Shown: piece by piece, positions 47,659-56,585 of the stretch
Numbering within the stretch: the stretch's first letter is position 1
Layout of the letters: every line of letters begins with the position of its first letter
From: Desulfobacteraceae bacterium
GTDB taxonomy: Bacteria > Desulfobacterota > Desulfobacteria > Desulfobacterales > Desulfobacteraceae
Direction: 5' to 3'
DNA length: 64,000 bases
Assembly: GCA_016744295.1 (NCBI GenBank)
Contig: JADGEQ010000030.1
Coordinates: 27,644 to 91,643 of the forward strand
Translations under genes and position numbers: made by a program
Notes under the pieces: generated by a model
What the model was told of the DNA's origin: nothing
The model's database searches: none
What the model saw: only the letters and a program-made list of their open reading frames with translations

Positions 47659-48597
47659 TTATATTCTTTCTGCCACCCGAAGTTTAGAACTTCTGGCCAT
47701 GGGGTTTGCATCTATTTCTGCCTGGGTCGGGAGTAATGGTTTTTTGGAGATTAATTTTATCTTGGGTACAAATCCGCACATACACCGGGGAAATTCTCTG
47801 GGGCAGGTACATCCGTTTTCAAATTTTTTCAAGCTGTGCTTGACAATTCGATCCTCAAGAGAGTGAAAGGAAATAATGCAAATCCGACCGCCTTTTACCA
47901 GCATGGAGGGAATTTCCTTCATAAATGTCTCCAGTTGGGACAATTCCTGGTTAACCTCAATTCGAAGGGCCTGGAATACCCGGGTGGCCGGATGAATTTT
48001 TTGTTTGAATGCTTGTTTTGCAGGGGTTGCATCCACAATGATTTGGGCCAGTTCTTTGCTCGTTTCAATGGGGGCTTCCGCCCGTTTTCTTAGAATGGCC
48101 CTGGTGATTTTTCTGGAAAGTTTTTCTTCTCCAAATTTAAAAAAAATATCAACCAGATTTTTTTCCGTATAGGTGTTTACGACATGGCTTGCTGTCAATG
48201 GCGTCCTGATATCCATTCGCATATCAAGGGGTTCATTTTTGTTAAAACTGAATCCGCGCCTGCCGTTGACAAGCTGGTTAAAGGAAAAACCCAGATCAAG
48301 GAGAATTGAGTTAACCCCTTTGACGTTGTTTGTTTGAAGGATGTCAGGGAGGTTTGCAAAATTGCTGTGGCACAGCTTGATATTTTGTTCAAAGGGGGAC
48401 AATATTTTTTGTGCATTAACAATGGCATCCATGTCCTGGTCAATGCCGATGAGCATGCCATGGGGAAGGATCGCCTTGATTGTTGAGAGTGCATGTCCTG
48501 AACCGCCCAGGGTGCAATCCACACAAATATCTCCGGGTTTCAGGTTTTGATACGCATGCACTTCCTTTGGCATGACAGAGGTATGTTCAAATCCCAT
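47659..48597 (-). CDS. rsmH: 16S rRNA (cytosine-1402-N4)-methyltransferase
   Basis: SAM-dependent methyltransferase (MraW) acting on the ribosomal P site. It is 312 residues. It shows HTSVMPKEV, the SAM motif VDCTLGGSGHA, ILLDLGFSFNQL, the GFSFNKNEPLDMRMD motif and the C-terminal ISFHSLEDRIVK, with a Cys-rich segment (CTCPREFPRCMCG). It sits two bases after mraZ. Confidence 0.96.
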   Translation of the reverse strand: MGFEHTSVMPKEVHAYQNLKPGDICVDCTLGGSGHALSTIKAILPHGMLIGIDQDMDAIVNAQKILSPFEQNIKLCHSNFANLPDILQTNNVKGVNSILLDLGFSFNQLVNGRRGFSFNKNEPLDMRMDIRTPLTASHVVNTYTEKNLVDIFFKFGEEKLSRKITRAILRKRAEAPIETSKELAQIIVDATPAKQAFKQKIHPATRVFQALRIEVNQELSQLETFMKEIPSMLVKGGRICIISFHSLEDRIVKHSLKKFENGCTCPREFPRCMCGFVPKIKLISKKPLLPTQAEIDANPMARSSKLRVAERI

Positions 48598-48599
48598 TT

Positions 48600-49040
48600 T
48601 TACAACCCTAGGGAAGCAATTTCTTCTCGTACTTCCTCTTTCTCAAGTTCTTGTTCCATTTTTAGGTTTTCTTGATCCCATTTTTCCCGAGACCAGATTT
48701 CAAATCTGTCAAGAACACCCACAAGGACAATATCTTTTTCAATATCAGCATAGGTTCTTAAGCTTGGTGGAATGAGAATTCGATCTTGCTTATCACATTG
48801 CAACGGACATGCATTGCCAAGAAAAAACCGTTTGAATTTTTCCATACTGGCACTTTTTGCGGCACGGATTCTTTGTTCAAGCTTTTTCCATTCGTCAAAG
48901 GTATAGGCATAGATACAGCCGTCCTTGATTGAGACCACAACCCCGTATTCATCATCTGCCTTCAAGACCTTCCGGAACCTTGCCGGAATGATAATTCTGC
49001 CTTTTAGGTCAATTGTATGAAAGGAGCTTGATCGAAACAC
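48600..49040 (-). CDS. mraZ: Division and cell wall cluster regulator MraZ
   Basis: AbrB-fold DNA-binding protein that regulates the dcw cluster. It is 146 residues with two MraZ repeats: FHTIDLKGRIIIPARFRKVL (about 7-27) and the second around CDKQDRILIPPSLR (about 82-95). The start is GTG at 49040, with AAGGCG about ten bases upstream; the next ATG would remove the first repeat. First gene of the cluster. Its C-terminal extension (about 130-146) is Glu-rich. Confidence 0.94.
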   Translation of the reverse strand: MFRSSSFHTIDLKGRIIIPARFRKVLKADDEYGVVVSIKDGCIYAYTFDEWKKLEQRIRAAKSASMEKFKRFFLGNACPLQCDKQDRILIPPSLRTYADIEKDIVLVGVLDRFEIWSREKWDQENLKMEQELEKEEVREEIASLGL

Positions 49041-49489
49041 TTGTTTACGCCTTAATTTAAATTACATCCACTTTCCACCACCATGGGACACACTTTTACG
49101 AAAAATACGCCTTAAGTCAAGAAGAAAATTCAAATTATTTATAATATTATTAGTATAAGCCTTTGTATTCGGGGAATAAAAAAATGTGGATGTTTGGGGA
49201 GTAAAGTGGGTGAGATTTTGAAAATCATTGGAGATGATGCGATCATGCAAACAAAACACCTTTAAAATGAGGTGGTTATGGATTTTGCTTTTTTGGGGCG
49301 GTGTGGAGAAATAGGGTAAAAGAGAGATGCAGTGGAGTGAAAAGGGGGGTGAGGCATCCCCTGGAAAACCGGTTTGATTTTTGTCGGTTACAAGTTGGGT
49401 GTAAGCCAGCAATTGGGCAAGGTTTTTTTTAAATTCGAAAATTTGGAAACACGATAGAACTTGGAAAACATTTGTTCAAGTTCTGTAAT
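49041..49489. promoter_or_regulatory. Promoter and leader region of the dcw cluster
   Basis: About 450 bases between mraZ and plsC without a supported gene. On the minus strand TTGACT (49120-49115), a 16-base spacer and TAAAAG (49098-49093) could be the dcw promoter. AAAGTG occurs twice (complement of 49091-49096 and 49069-49074), 22 bases apart, resembling the AAAGTG half-sites described for MraZ boxes. A perfect 10-bp direct repeat TACGCCTTAA lies at 49046-49055 and 49106-49115. The rest is AT-rich and featureless. Confidence 0.45.
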
Positions 49490-50212
49490 TTATAGTGCGC
49501 TGGAAATTGTCTGGCGGGTATTTTCTATGATTTCATCCAGTCGGTCCGCATCATGGTTTGCGATAAATATGGGACGGTGGACGATGATTTCAACGCTTCC
49601 AGGGGTCAGATCAAACGAATTTGCGGGCAGGATCTTAAACGAATTCCTAACCGTGATCGGCAGTATGGGCACTCCGGTTTCCATGGCAAAAATAAAAGCG
49701 CCTTTTTTAAAGGGCATGACCTTTCCATCCTTGCTTCTTGTTCCTTCTGCAAAAAAAAGCACCGAGGCTTTCTGGGATAATTTTTTTTTAGCTGCCTGGA
49801 TGGACCGGACAGCTGATTTTCGGTTGGACCGGTCAATGAAAATACACCCCAACTGGTGACAGGCAGGTCCAAAAACCGGAATTTTTCTCAGTTCTTTTTT
49901 CATCACCCATTTTATTTTCAGGCCGATGAACCCGTGAATCATGGGAATATCCGCCAGACTTTGATGGTTGGCCACCACCACATAGGAGTGGTGGTGGCGG
50001 TAATTTTTTTTGCCGCGTATCACAACCCTTAGGGGGGTAATGGCGCAGCAGAGGCGGGACCAGGTAATGGCCAGGATATCCGCTGCATCCTGGCTAAAGA
50101 TAAATCCCACAACAATGCAGATCAGTCCCAGTACCATTGTAATCAAAAGCACAAAAGGGATTACGATGAGCCATTTATAGGGCTGGTATGCTATCTTTAA
50201 AAAGGTGTTCAC
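49490..50212 (-). CDS. plsC: 1-acyl-sn-glycerol-3-phosphate acyltransferase (PlsC family)
   Basis: Phospholipid synthesis acyltransferase of 240 residues. N-terminal membrane segment (about 17-42), then the catalytic block NHQSLAD (H-x4-D) near 80, the FIDRSNR segment and the acceptor motif FFAEGTRSKDGKV. Its start overlaps the DUF4340 gene's stop by four bases, so it closes the Gld-like operon. Other acyl acceptors are possible. Confidence 0.9.
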   Translation of the reverse strand: MNTFLKIAYQPYKWLIVIPFVLLITMVLGLICIVVGFIFSQDAADILAITWSRLCCAITPLRVVIRGKKNYRHHHSYVVVANHQSLADIPMIHGFIGLKIKWVMKKELRKIPVFGPACHQLGCIFIDRSNRKSAVRSIQAAKKKLSQKASVLFFAEGTRSKDGKVMPFKKGAFIFAMETGVPILPITVRNSFKILPANSFDLTPGSVEIIVHRPIFIANHDADRLDEIIENTRQTISSAL

Positions 50213-51159
50213 TCTTTTTTGTTTGTCTCTTTTTCTTCCTTTATCGGTTTTGCAAGTTTATCCGCATAGGAGAGGATGTCCTTGCTCTTATGTGATTCCA
50301 GAACAAATGCATATGGATTCATGGAAGAGGTGCCGACCATTGAGTCGTCATTGTTCCGGTCAAAGAGGTTTAAAACAATTTGGGTTTCATTTTCAAGGAT
50401 TATTTTACAGATGGGCGATTCTTTTTCCAGATCCTTTGTGGACAAATCCTCGGGAAACTGCTCACATTTCAGAAACGACAAGGAGGACAACAGATTATTC
50501 AGCGCCGCTTTGTCCGGAGAGGTGCCATCTTCAAATTTCCATGAAACAGCACTTGTTTCTGTCCCATCCTTTGGGGGGACAGGGGTCATTGTTTTGGATA
50601 CCCCATCCTTTTTGATGGTGACTCGTTTAATGGCATCTTGCTTGAAGGTAAGAACCTGTTTATTCCTTAGTGCGTCAACGGAGACGTTAAAATAGGCTTT
50701 AAAGCTTTTGTCCGCCTGGAAGATTCGGGTGTCGCCCGCCAGCATGATAAAGGTATGGTTTGCACTGGGGGCTGTTTTTCCGATTTTAAATGAAATAAGC
50801 AACTCATTTCCCCTGAAAGTCTTAACTTCAATGGCATGGTCATCATCCAGTTCATATCGGATGACCTCTTGGCTTTCGGAAATAAGACCGGATACCTTCA
50901 GGTTTCTTGCCGTATCCAGCATACGGTTGACAGCGGTCATGTCTGCGGGATATTTTTTGTCCGACACCACCCATCTTTCGCCTTCTTTGGCAATTTCCAT
51001 GGGAAGATTGTTTTGGGTAATAACAATTTTATCAATTTCCCCTTTTTCAATTTTTATGGGGTTTGGCAGGGTGTAATTTTGCCGGTTATCCTTTTTGACT
51101 ACAAGATAAACGCTCAATGCACAGATGAGCAGGACCAGTATTAAATATTCTTTTTTCAT
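50209..51159 (-). CDS. DUF4340 domain protein
   Basis: A 316-residue membrane-anchored protein: an N-terminal helix (about 4-19) and a long extracytoplasmic part with repeated short beta strands. The segments KEGERWVVSDKKYPAD and SFLKCEQFPED are typical of DUF4340, a family commonly encoded after GldG-like ABC transporter genes. Function unknown; it is probably an accessory subunit of the ABC system upstream. Confidence 0.85.
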   Translation of the reverse strand: MKKEYLILVLLICALSVYLVVKKDNRQNYTLPNPIKIEKGEIDKIVITQNNLPMEIAKEGERWVVSDKKYPADMTAVNRMLDTARNLKVSGLISESQEVIRYELDDDHAIEVKTFRGNELLISFKIGKTAPSANHTFIMLAGDTRIFQADKSFKAYFNVSVDALRNKQVLTFKQDAIKRVTIKKDGVSKTMTPVPPKDGTETSAVSWKFEDGTSPDKAALNNLLSSLSFLKCEQFPEDLSTKDLEKESPICKIILENETQIVLNLFDRNNDDSMVGTSSMNPYAFVLESHKSKDILSYADKLAKPIKEEKETNKKE

Positions 51160-51176
51160 TATGGGTTTGTTCCTTG

Positions 51177-53384
51177 TTAGACGTTAAACATCTTTGAAAT
51201 TTTTTTCTTTCTTGCGTTCCGTAGAATAAGAACTCCCAAACCGAACAGGACAACCAGAATTGGCAGGACTGCTATGTTAACTGTTTTGATAATCGTCCGG
51301 AAAAAGGGGGTGATGTCGGTCAAGGGATTTAGGGTCTGCTGCTTGCTTCTCATGGCAGCAATATTGTCTTCCCCGTTGAGGTGATCAATGACATTTAAAA
51401 GAAAAGTTGAATTGGTGGATCGCCCCCCGGGGTCCAGCATATTATCCTGGAGCATCTGGGAACAGCCCAGGACAAAAATTTTGGTCGGTTTAGAGGATTC
51501 TATTATCCTGTTTTGGGCCACAAGTCCCAGGGCCTTGGCACCTGCTTCCATCTCCTTGTTTTTCGAAATTTTACTTTTATTTGGTCCGGTCTCCATCGGG
51601 GTTTCCATCTCTTTTTCGCCTAACTCTTTTTCAGGAATCGCCTTGCCCGCAAAATAGCTGGTGAATCTACCTTCCAGAATATAGGCCAGGTCATAGGTGC
51701 TAAGTTCTTCTGGTGCAATTGGCGGGGTGATGAACATGGGGTTCAGGTTGATCATCCCCTCCATGAGCCAGGCCTGGTCCGAGGAGGTCAAAAGTCTTGT
51801 GGCAGTCACCTGATCTGAATTGATGTTTTCTTGTTCGAGGGTCAAAGGAGAGATTTGCATGGCCACCAGTCCCTTGATATTGTTCATGAATTTGGGGGCG
51901 TTGTTAATCGAACCTTCCTTTAGCATGGGGGCAAAATAAATGGTTTGTTCTCCCCCCCCCTGGTTTGGGGGCAACTGGTGTTTGTAGGCTTCCTTGTCCA
52001 GAACGTAGGCAGGTTTCATGCTGACGCCGTAATGGGCAAGCAGTTTTTCTAACCCCGTATCCAGAGGCGTATACTGGGGGGGCATGCCCATGCCGCCCTG
52101 GGGCATTATTTCGTTGAATGCATCGGCAAAAAAAGCGATGTTGGTTCCCTTCATCAGGGCCTGGTCAATCTGGAATAATTCATAATCGGAAAAGGGTTGG
52201 GTTGGTTTTGCAATCACCAGACAGTTTAAACCGTCGGGGATAGAGGATTCCTTTAGGGCAATGGGTTTGATACCATACCGGGATGATAAAAGCTGGTTAA
52301 ACACCTGTAATCCATTGCCGGGTCTGCCCTGCATCATGGCCATTCTGTCCTGTCCCAGAATTGGACTGCCGTGGTCGGAAAGATATCCGATGTCCTTGTT
52401 GATGCCGATCATTTTTTCCATGATACGGATCAGTTCATCTTCCAGGGCTTTCGGGTCGGCCATCTGATAGGTGGTGCCGATGATGGGCAGTTCCACCGAG
52501 GAGATGAGGGGGAGGGTGGAAACATCGCCCTTGTATTCCATGACAATCCCGGCTGCCCCCTGGCCTGCTGCAATGTTTTTATCGGGGATTGCAGGCCAGC
52601 TCATGGCCATGAGATCATATTTTTTAGCGAGAACTTCCAGCTCTTTCGGGGTTTGGACATCCATGTGTTTAAAATCAAAGATATCCAGGTTTTTGGCATT
52701 AAGATTCCCAATAACCTTTTGTATCCCCGGGGCCAGCTGCGGCAGCTGGTCAAGGCCGATGAGGGGGGCAATGGGATTTAGGGAGGAGGACAGGTACATG
52801 GTCACACCTATTTTGTCCTTCTGGCGCAACAGGGCGCTGACCTTGTTGTTCAGTTTTTGTATGGCGGTGGTCAGTTGGTATTCCAGTCCGTCGGTTGCAG
52901 TGATGGCAGCTATTCTTTCTATGAGGTCCCCGTGGACGATGACAAGGCCCATGTATGCATTTTTAAATTTGACCTCATCATTTTCCATGACCCGAATCTG
53001 GACCGGCTGGATGCCAAAATTTTTGGCAATCTCCCGGTTATTGTCTGCCTGATTTGTCAGATCCCCCTCTTCCGAGGAAACATTGTAAAAGGTATAGTTG
53101 AATAATTTGCCAGCGCTTGCTGCATACTCTACCATAAGATCCCTAAGATACCGTTCGGTATTATTGTGGGGGGCAGGCAGGTCCCTGGAGAAAAAAACAT
53201 TGATACTCAAGGGTTCCGACAGGGTTGCCACGGCCTCTTTACTGGCATCTGACAGAGAATAGATTTTGTTTTGGGTCAGGTCTGCCCTGAAAAACAGGGT
53301 AAGTCCCACAATATTGACCAATACAATCACGGCCGTATAAAGGATAAATTTAAAATAGTGTTCTTTTATGAATGGATTACCCAT
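51177..53384 (-). CDS. GldG-like ABC transporter extracytoplasmic component
   Basis: 735 residues. N-terminal membrane helix (about 14-33), the NKIYSLSDASKEAVATL start of the GldG/ABC_transp_aux domain, the beta-rich body with DVQTPKELEVLAKKYDLMAM, and a C-terminal helix (about 702-722) with a basic tail. It belongs to the GldG family (ABC-type uncharacterised transport system). In gliding Bacteroidetes the homologue is needed for motility; here no gliding genes are seen and the substrate is unknown. Confidence 0.85.
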   Translation of the reverse strand: MGNPFIKEHYFKFILYTAVIVLVNIVGLTLFFRADLTQNKIYSLSDASKEAVATLSEPLSINVFFSRDLPAPHNNTERYLRDLMVEYAASAGKLFNYTFYNVSSEEGDLTNQADNNREIAKNFGIQPVQIRVMENDEVKFKNAYMGLVIVHGDLIERIAAITATDGLEYQLTTAIQKLNNKVSALLRQKDKIGVTMYLSSSLNPIAPLIGLDQLPQLAPGIQKVIGNLNAKNLDIFDFKHMDVQTPKELEVLAKKYDLMAMSWPAIPDKNIAAGQGAAGIVMEYKGDVSTLPLISSVELPIIGTTYQMADPKALEDELIRIMEKMIGINKDIGYLSDHGSPILGQDRMAMMQGRPGNGLQVFNQLLSSRYGIKPIALKESSIPDGLNCLVIAKPTQPFSDYELFQIDQALMKGTNIAFFADAFNEIMPQGGMGMPPQYTPLDTGLEKLLAHYGVSMKPAYVLDKEAYKHQLPPNQGGGEQTIYFAPMLKEGSINNAPKFMNNIKGLVAMQISPLTLEQENINSDQVTATRLLTSSDQAWLMEGMINLNPMFITPPIAPEELSTYDLAYILEGRFTSYFAGKAIPEKELGEKEMETPMETGPNKSKISKNKEMEAGAKALGLVAQNRIIESSKPTKIFVLGCSQMLQDNMLDPGGRSTNSTFLLNVIDHLNGEDNIAAMRSKQQTLNPLTDITPFFRTIIKTVNIAVLPILVVLFGLGVLILRNARKKKISKMFNV

Positions 53385-53393
53385 TGTGTCTCC

Positions 53394-54101
53394 TTAGTTC
53401 TTTTCATGCATAACAATATAGGTGGAAAAAATAAAAACAAAGACCAGACTGATAAAATAAAGGATATCCCGGGAGTCGAGAATTCCCTTGGAAATATTCA
53501 TGAAATGGGAATTGGCCCCAATATATTCGATGAAGGTGACCAGTTTGGACGGCACGAAAAAAAGCATCCGGTCAAGGATGGTAAGGGTAAAGCACAGGGC
53601 GCATCCAATGATAAAGGCAATGATCTGGTTCCGGGTCAGGGCCGAGGCAAAAATTCCCATGCTGCAATAGGCCGCTGCCAGTAAAACCGCTCCCAGGTAG
53701 CCGCCGATGACAGGCCCTGGGTCCACATCACCGATAAAGGAGATAAACAAAGGGTAGGCAAGGGTGGGGATCAGCATGGTGGCTGAAAAAAGGGTGGCTG
53801 CTAAAAATTTGCCCATGGCAATGTCCGTAAATGAGACGGGCATGGTGAGAAGGGTCTCATAGGAGCCTACGTTTTTTTCCTCGGAAAAAAGCCGCATGGT
53901 AATGGCCGGGATAAAAAAGGAGAAGGTGATGGGTAAAAAGGAGAAAAAGTCCCTTAGATCCGCCCTTCCAAATATAAAAAAGGTGGAAAAGAAAAACCAC
54001 CCGGTCACAATCAAAAAGAGTGCAATCACAATATAGGCAATGGGGGATATGAAATAATCTTTGAATTCTTTGGCCGCAATGGTTGAGATTTGTGTCATCA
54101 T
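53394..54101 (-). CDS. ABC transporter permease (GldF / ABC-2 type)
   Basis: 235 residues with six predicted membrane helices. It begins with MTQISTIAAKEFKDYFISPIAY, typical of ABC-2 permeases of the GldF/NosY type, and has the EEKNVGSYETLLTMPVS segment. The gene abuts the ATPase gene directly, so both come from one message. Confidence 0.9.
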   Translation of the reverse strand: MMTQISTIAAKEFKDYFISPIAYIVIALFLIVTGWFFFSTFFIFGRADLRDFFSFLPITFSFFIPAITMRLFSEEKNVGSYETLLTMPVSFTDIAMGKFLAATLFSATMLIPTLAYPLFISFIGDVDPGPVIGGYLGAVLLAAAYCSMGIFASALTRNQIIAFIIGCALCFTLTILDRMLFFVPSKLVTFIEYIGANSHFMNISKGILDSRDILYFISLVFVFIFSTYIVMHEKN

Positions 54102-55067
54102 TTATGCATCCTCCCTTGTCAGTTCCTGGAATATTTTTTCAAGGGCCTGGGATTCTTTGGCAAGTTCTGTAATGATCCAGTCTGTTGCTTTTATTTTCAG
54201 GTAAATGCGGGAATTGATATCTGCATCTTCCGATGTGCTGCTGTTGCTATTGGTGCTCCTTATTTCAAAGGAAACCATGGCATCCGCCATGGAGAAAATG
54301 GGCGTTATCTCCAGGTTGTCATCAATGGTTTTTAGCAGATCCATTGCTTGCTTTTCCGTGGGCCCGGTCAGGGATAGTCTGATGAAAGATGCCTGGCTGG
54401 CACTCTGTTTCAGACGATCCGTGGTATCATTGGCTACCACCCGGCCCTTGTTGATAATGGCAATCCTGTCACAGGTTGCCTCGGCTTCACTCAGGATATG
54501 GGTGGAAAAAATAATGGTTTTTTCCTTTCCAATGGATCGTATGATGTTCCGGATTTCTGCAATCTGGTTGGGATCAAGGCCCGAGGTGGGTTCATCCAGA
54601 ATTAAAATCTGGGGGTCTGTCATCATGGCATGGGCAATTCCCACCCGCTGTTTCAATCCCTTGGAAAGATTGGCGATGGGTTTTCCCATAATGGCAGAAA
54701 GACCGCAAAGTTCTGCCAGTTCCCTGAATCGTATCTCTCTTTTTTCAGGATCCAGTATCCCTTTGATTTTGGCCACATAGGTAAGGTAATCATATACCAG
54801 CATGTTATGATAAAGGGGGGCTGATTCGGGGAGGTAACCGATCAAAGACTTTATTTTCAGGGTATCTTTGCCCATTTGCAGGTTGTTGACCGTGATGCTG
54901 CCGGAATTGGGCTTAAAATACCCCGTGAGCATTCGCAGGGTGGTTGTTTTTCCTGCGCCGTTTGGACCAAGAAGCCCGAGGATTTCCCCTGGCTGGACTG
55001 TCAGGCTGATATTATCAACCGCACAAAAATCATTATAATACTTGGTCAGATTTTGAACATCTATCAA
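54102..55067 (-). CDS. ABC transporter ATP-binding protein (GldA-like)
   Basis: 321 residues. The ATPase domain spans about 1-230: Walker A LGPNGAGKTT, signature LSKGLKQRVGIA, Walker B ILILDEPTSGLDP and the H-loop STHILSEAEA. A C-terminal regulatory part (about 230-321) has a Ser/Asn-rich patch (STNSNSSTSED). It powers the adjacent permease and GldG-like protein. The next gene upstream is the tandem RHH protein, 37 bases away. Confidence 0.92.
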   Translation of the reverse strand: MIDVQNLTKYYNDFCAVDNISLTVQPGEILGLLGPNGAGKTTTLRMLTGYFKPNSGSITVNNLQMGKDTLKIKSLIGYLPESAPLYHNMLVYDYLTYVAKIKGILDPEKREIRFRELAELCGLSAIMGKPIANLSKGLKQRVGIAHAMMTDPQILILDEPTSGLDPNQIAEIRNIIRSIGKEKTIIFSTHILSEAEATCDRIAIINKGRVVANDTTDRLKQSASQASFIRLSLTGPTEKQAMDLLKTIDDNLEITPIFSMADAMVSFEIRSTNSNSSTSEDADINSRIYLKIKATDWIITELAKESQALEKIFQELTREDA

Positions 55068-55104
55068 TGCGTCCTCCTTAATCGTTCATAAATGGAAAAT
55101 TATA

Positions 55105-55680
55105 TTAAAAGTCTTCTAAAACTTTGCTTTTTTTAAGAAAATCATCAACTTCCTGGGTGGTTTTCCTTGCCATGGCAACGGTTTTTTCAAGGCGCTGGCA
55201 AAAAGGATCATCTTCACCCAGAATATCTGTTGCGTTTTTGTACAATGCTTCTCCTGCCAGAAAATGGTCAGCCATTTGGCTGTAAAGTTTTTTGCGTTCT
55301 TCATGGCGAAGTTTTTCTGCCAATATAACCGATTCCAGTTTTTTGATTGAATATTCAACCAGGGCATCCCTGGGCATGCCGTAGGTTTCTGAAATTGCAC
55401 TCAAGGCCTCAATGGTTTTGCGGCTCAGCACAAAGGTTTTTTGTTTTCGGGAAATTTTGTTGAATTGTCGAATCCGGATGGTTTGAGCCAGATCGGAAAG
55501 GGCTGTCATGTCCTCAATGATATGGTCAAACAAGGATTTTTGTTTGATGCCCATGTGTATGGCCACAAGTCCGATGGAGTCAATGGCTTTCTGGGATAAT
55601 TTAAAGGTTGCCCTTACCGATTGTTTTCCCCTCAGGTCAAACATGGCTGGACCCAGGAACGGATCTTCTATTTTTGGCAT
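55105..55680 (-). CDS. Tandem ribbon-helix-helix-like protein of unknown function
   Basis: 191 residues. I do not know a named family, but two repeats are plain: residues 22-58 and 81-117 both follow T-F-x-L-S-x-K-x-I-D/E, a helix, G-I/M, then a second helix, which is the pattern of a CopG/Arc RHH DNA-binding unit. Such a pair could bind DNA as a pseudo-dimer. The C-terminal third is helical and charged. It lies first in the Gld-like operon, with an inverted repeat 60-85 bases upstream of its start, which suggests a regulator of this operon. That is an inference from position. Confidence 0.6.
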   Translation of the reverse strand: MPKIEDPFLGPAMFDLRGKQSVRATFKLSQKAIDSIGLVAIHMGIKQKSLFDHIIEDMTALSDLAQTIRIRQFNKISRKQKTFVLSRKTIEALSAISETYGMPRDALVEYSIKKLESVILAEKLRHEERKKLYSQMADHFLAGEALYKNATDILGEDDPFCQRLEKTVAMARKTTQEVDDFLKKSKVLEDF

Positions 55681-55739
55681 GGGGCCTCCCTCTTAAGGTT
55701 GATTATTAAATCTGAGTGAATATAAAAAGTAATGCAGAC

Positions 55740-55765
55740 TTATTGTGGGATGAATTTTACAATAA
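55740..55765. promoter_or_regulatory. Inverted repeat upstream of the tandem RHH gene
   Basis: TTATTGT (55740-55746) and ACAATAA (55759-55765) form a perfect 7-bp dyad with a 12-base centre, in the 150-base gap between bioN and the RHH gene. It is a candidate operator for the RHH protein or its operon. Confidence 0.4.
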
Positions 55766-55829
55766 AACTGACCCTGGATCAATATAAAATTTTTGGATGA
55801 CCAAAATATAATATTAAAGGAATGTTGCC

Positions 55830-56585
55830 TTAGAAAAATAGGACAGAAAGCCAGAGGCCAATAGAGGCAATGATGAAACTAAGCTCCCTGCCGCTGGGCT
55901 CGAATTCGGGGTCTGTTCTGTCTTCGCAATAGCACCTGGCTTCCATGGCAAGAATGAGGTGATCTGCGGATAAAAACGTTTTTTTTAAAAGGGGAAGGGT
56001 GAGCCGGATAAATCGCTTTGCAGGGTTTTTTTCCAGGTTTCCGCATCGGGATTGAATGGCATCCGAGGTTTCCCCGGCCTGTTTTAGAATAAGGGGTAAA
56101 AAGCGCAGGGCAAGACTGATCATGACGGCAACCCGCTTTTCCGGTACAAAGGGAATTGGTTTTAAATACCATTGGGCAGCATTTTTAAGGTTAGCAGGCC
56201 GGGTGGTGGCGGAAAAAATAAGCCCTGTTACCATGACCAGAAAAAATCGGAGGGCAACAAGACATCCCTGGTACAGACCCTGACTGCTGATGGTTATGTC
56301 GTATAGAGAAATAAGGGTATCCCCTGGAATCGTCAGGGCCCGGGCAAGAATGATGAAGAGAAGAAACAAAATGAAATATCTTAGATGCTTCAAGGTTTTC
56401 CCCATTGGAAGTTTGATCTGTCGGATAAAAACAAGAAGAATTCCAAGGCAGATGAAACAGGCTGCAAAATCGGCTCTTAGTACGGAAAGGCTTACCATGC
56501 AGACCATAAAAAATTTGCACCGGGTATCCAGGCCGTGAAGAGTCGAATTGCCGGGCCTGAACATAAAAGGGTTTAGGTCTGCCAT
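55830..56585 (-). CDS. bioN: ECF transporter T component of the biotin transporter
   Basis: 251 residues, CbiQ/EcfT family membrane coupling protein with about five helices. It shows RPGNSTLHGLDTRCKFF near the start and the coupling-helix motif with Ala-Arg-Cys (ILAMEARCYCED) late in the protein. Its start overlaps the ATPase gene by 13 bases. Gene order with bioY identifies it as the T component for biotin. Confidence 0.9.
   Translation of the reverse strand: MADLNPFMFRPGNSTLHGLDTRCKFFMVCMVSLSVLRADFAACFICLGILLVFIRQIKLPMGKTLKHLRYFILFLLFIILARALTIPGDTLISLYDITISSQGLYQGCLVALRFFLVMVTGLIFSATTRPANLKNAAQWYLKPIPFVPEKRVAVMISLALRFLPLILKQAGETSDAIQSRCGNLEKNPAKRFIRLTLPLLKKTFLSADHLILAMEARCYCEDRTDPEFEPSGRELSFIIASIGLWLSVLFF

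Noticed and set aside
49062..49412. Small minus-strand frame of 116 codons upstream of mraZ
   Set aside because: No family features, Asn/Phe/Ser-rich composition, and it occupies the dcw promoter region.
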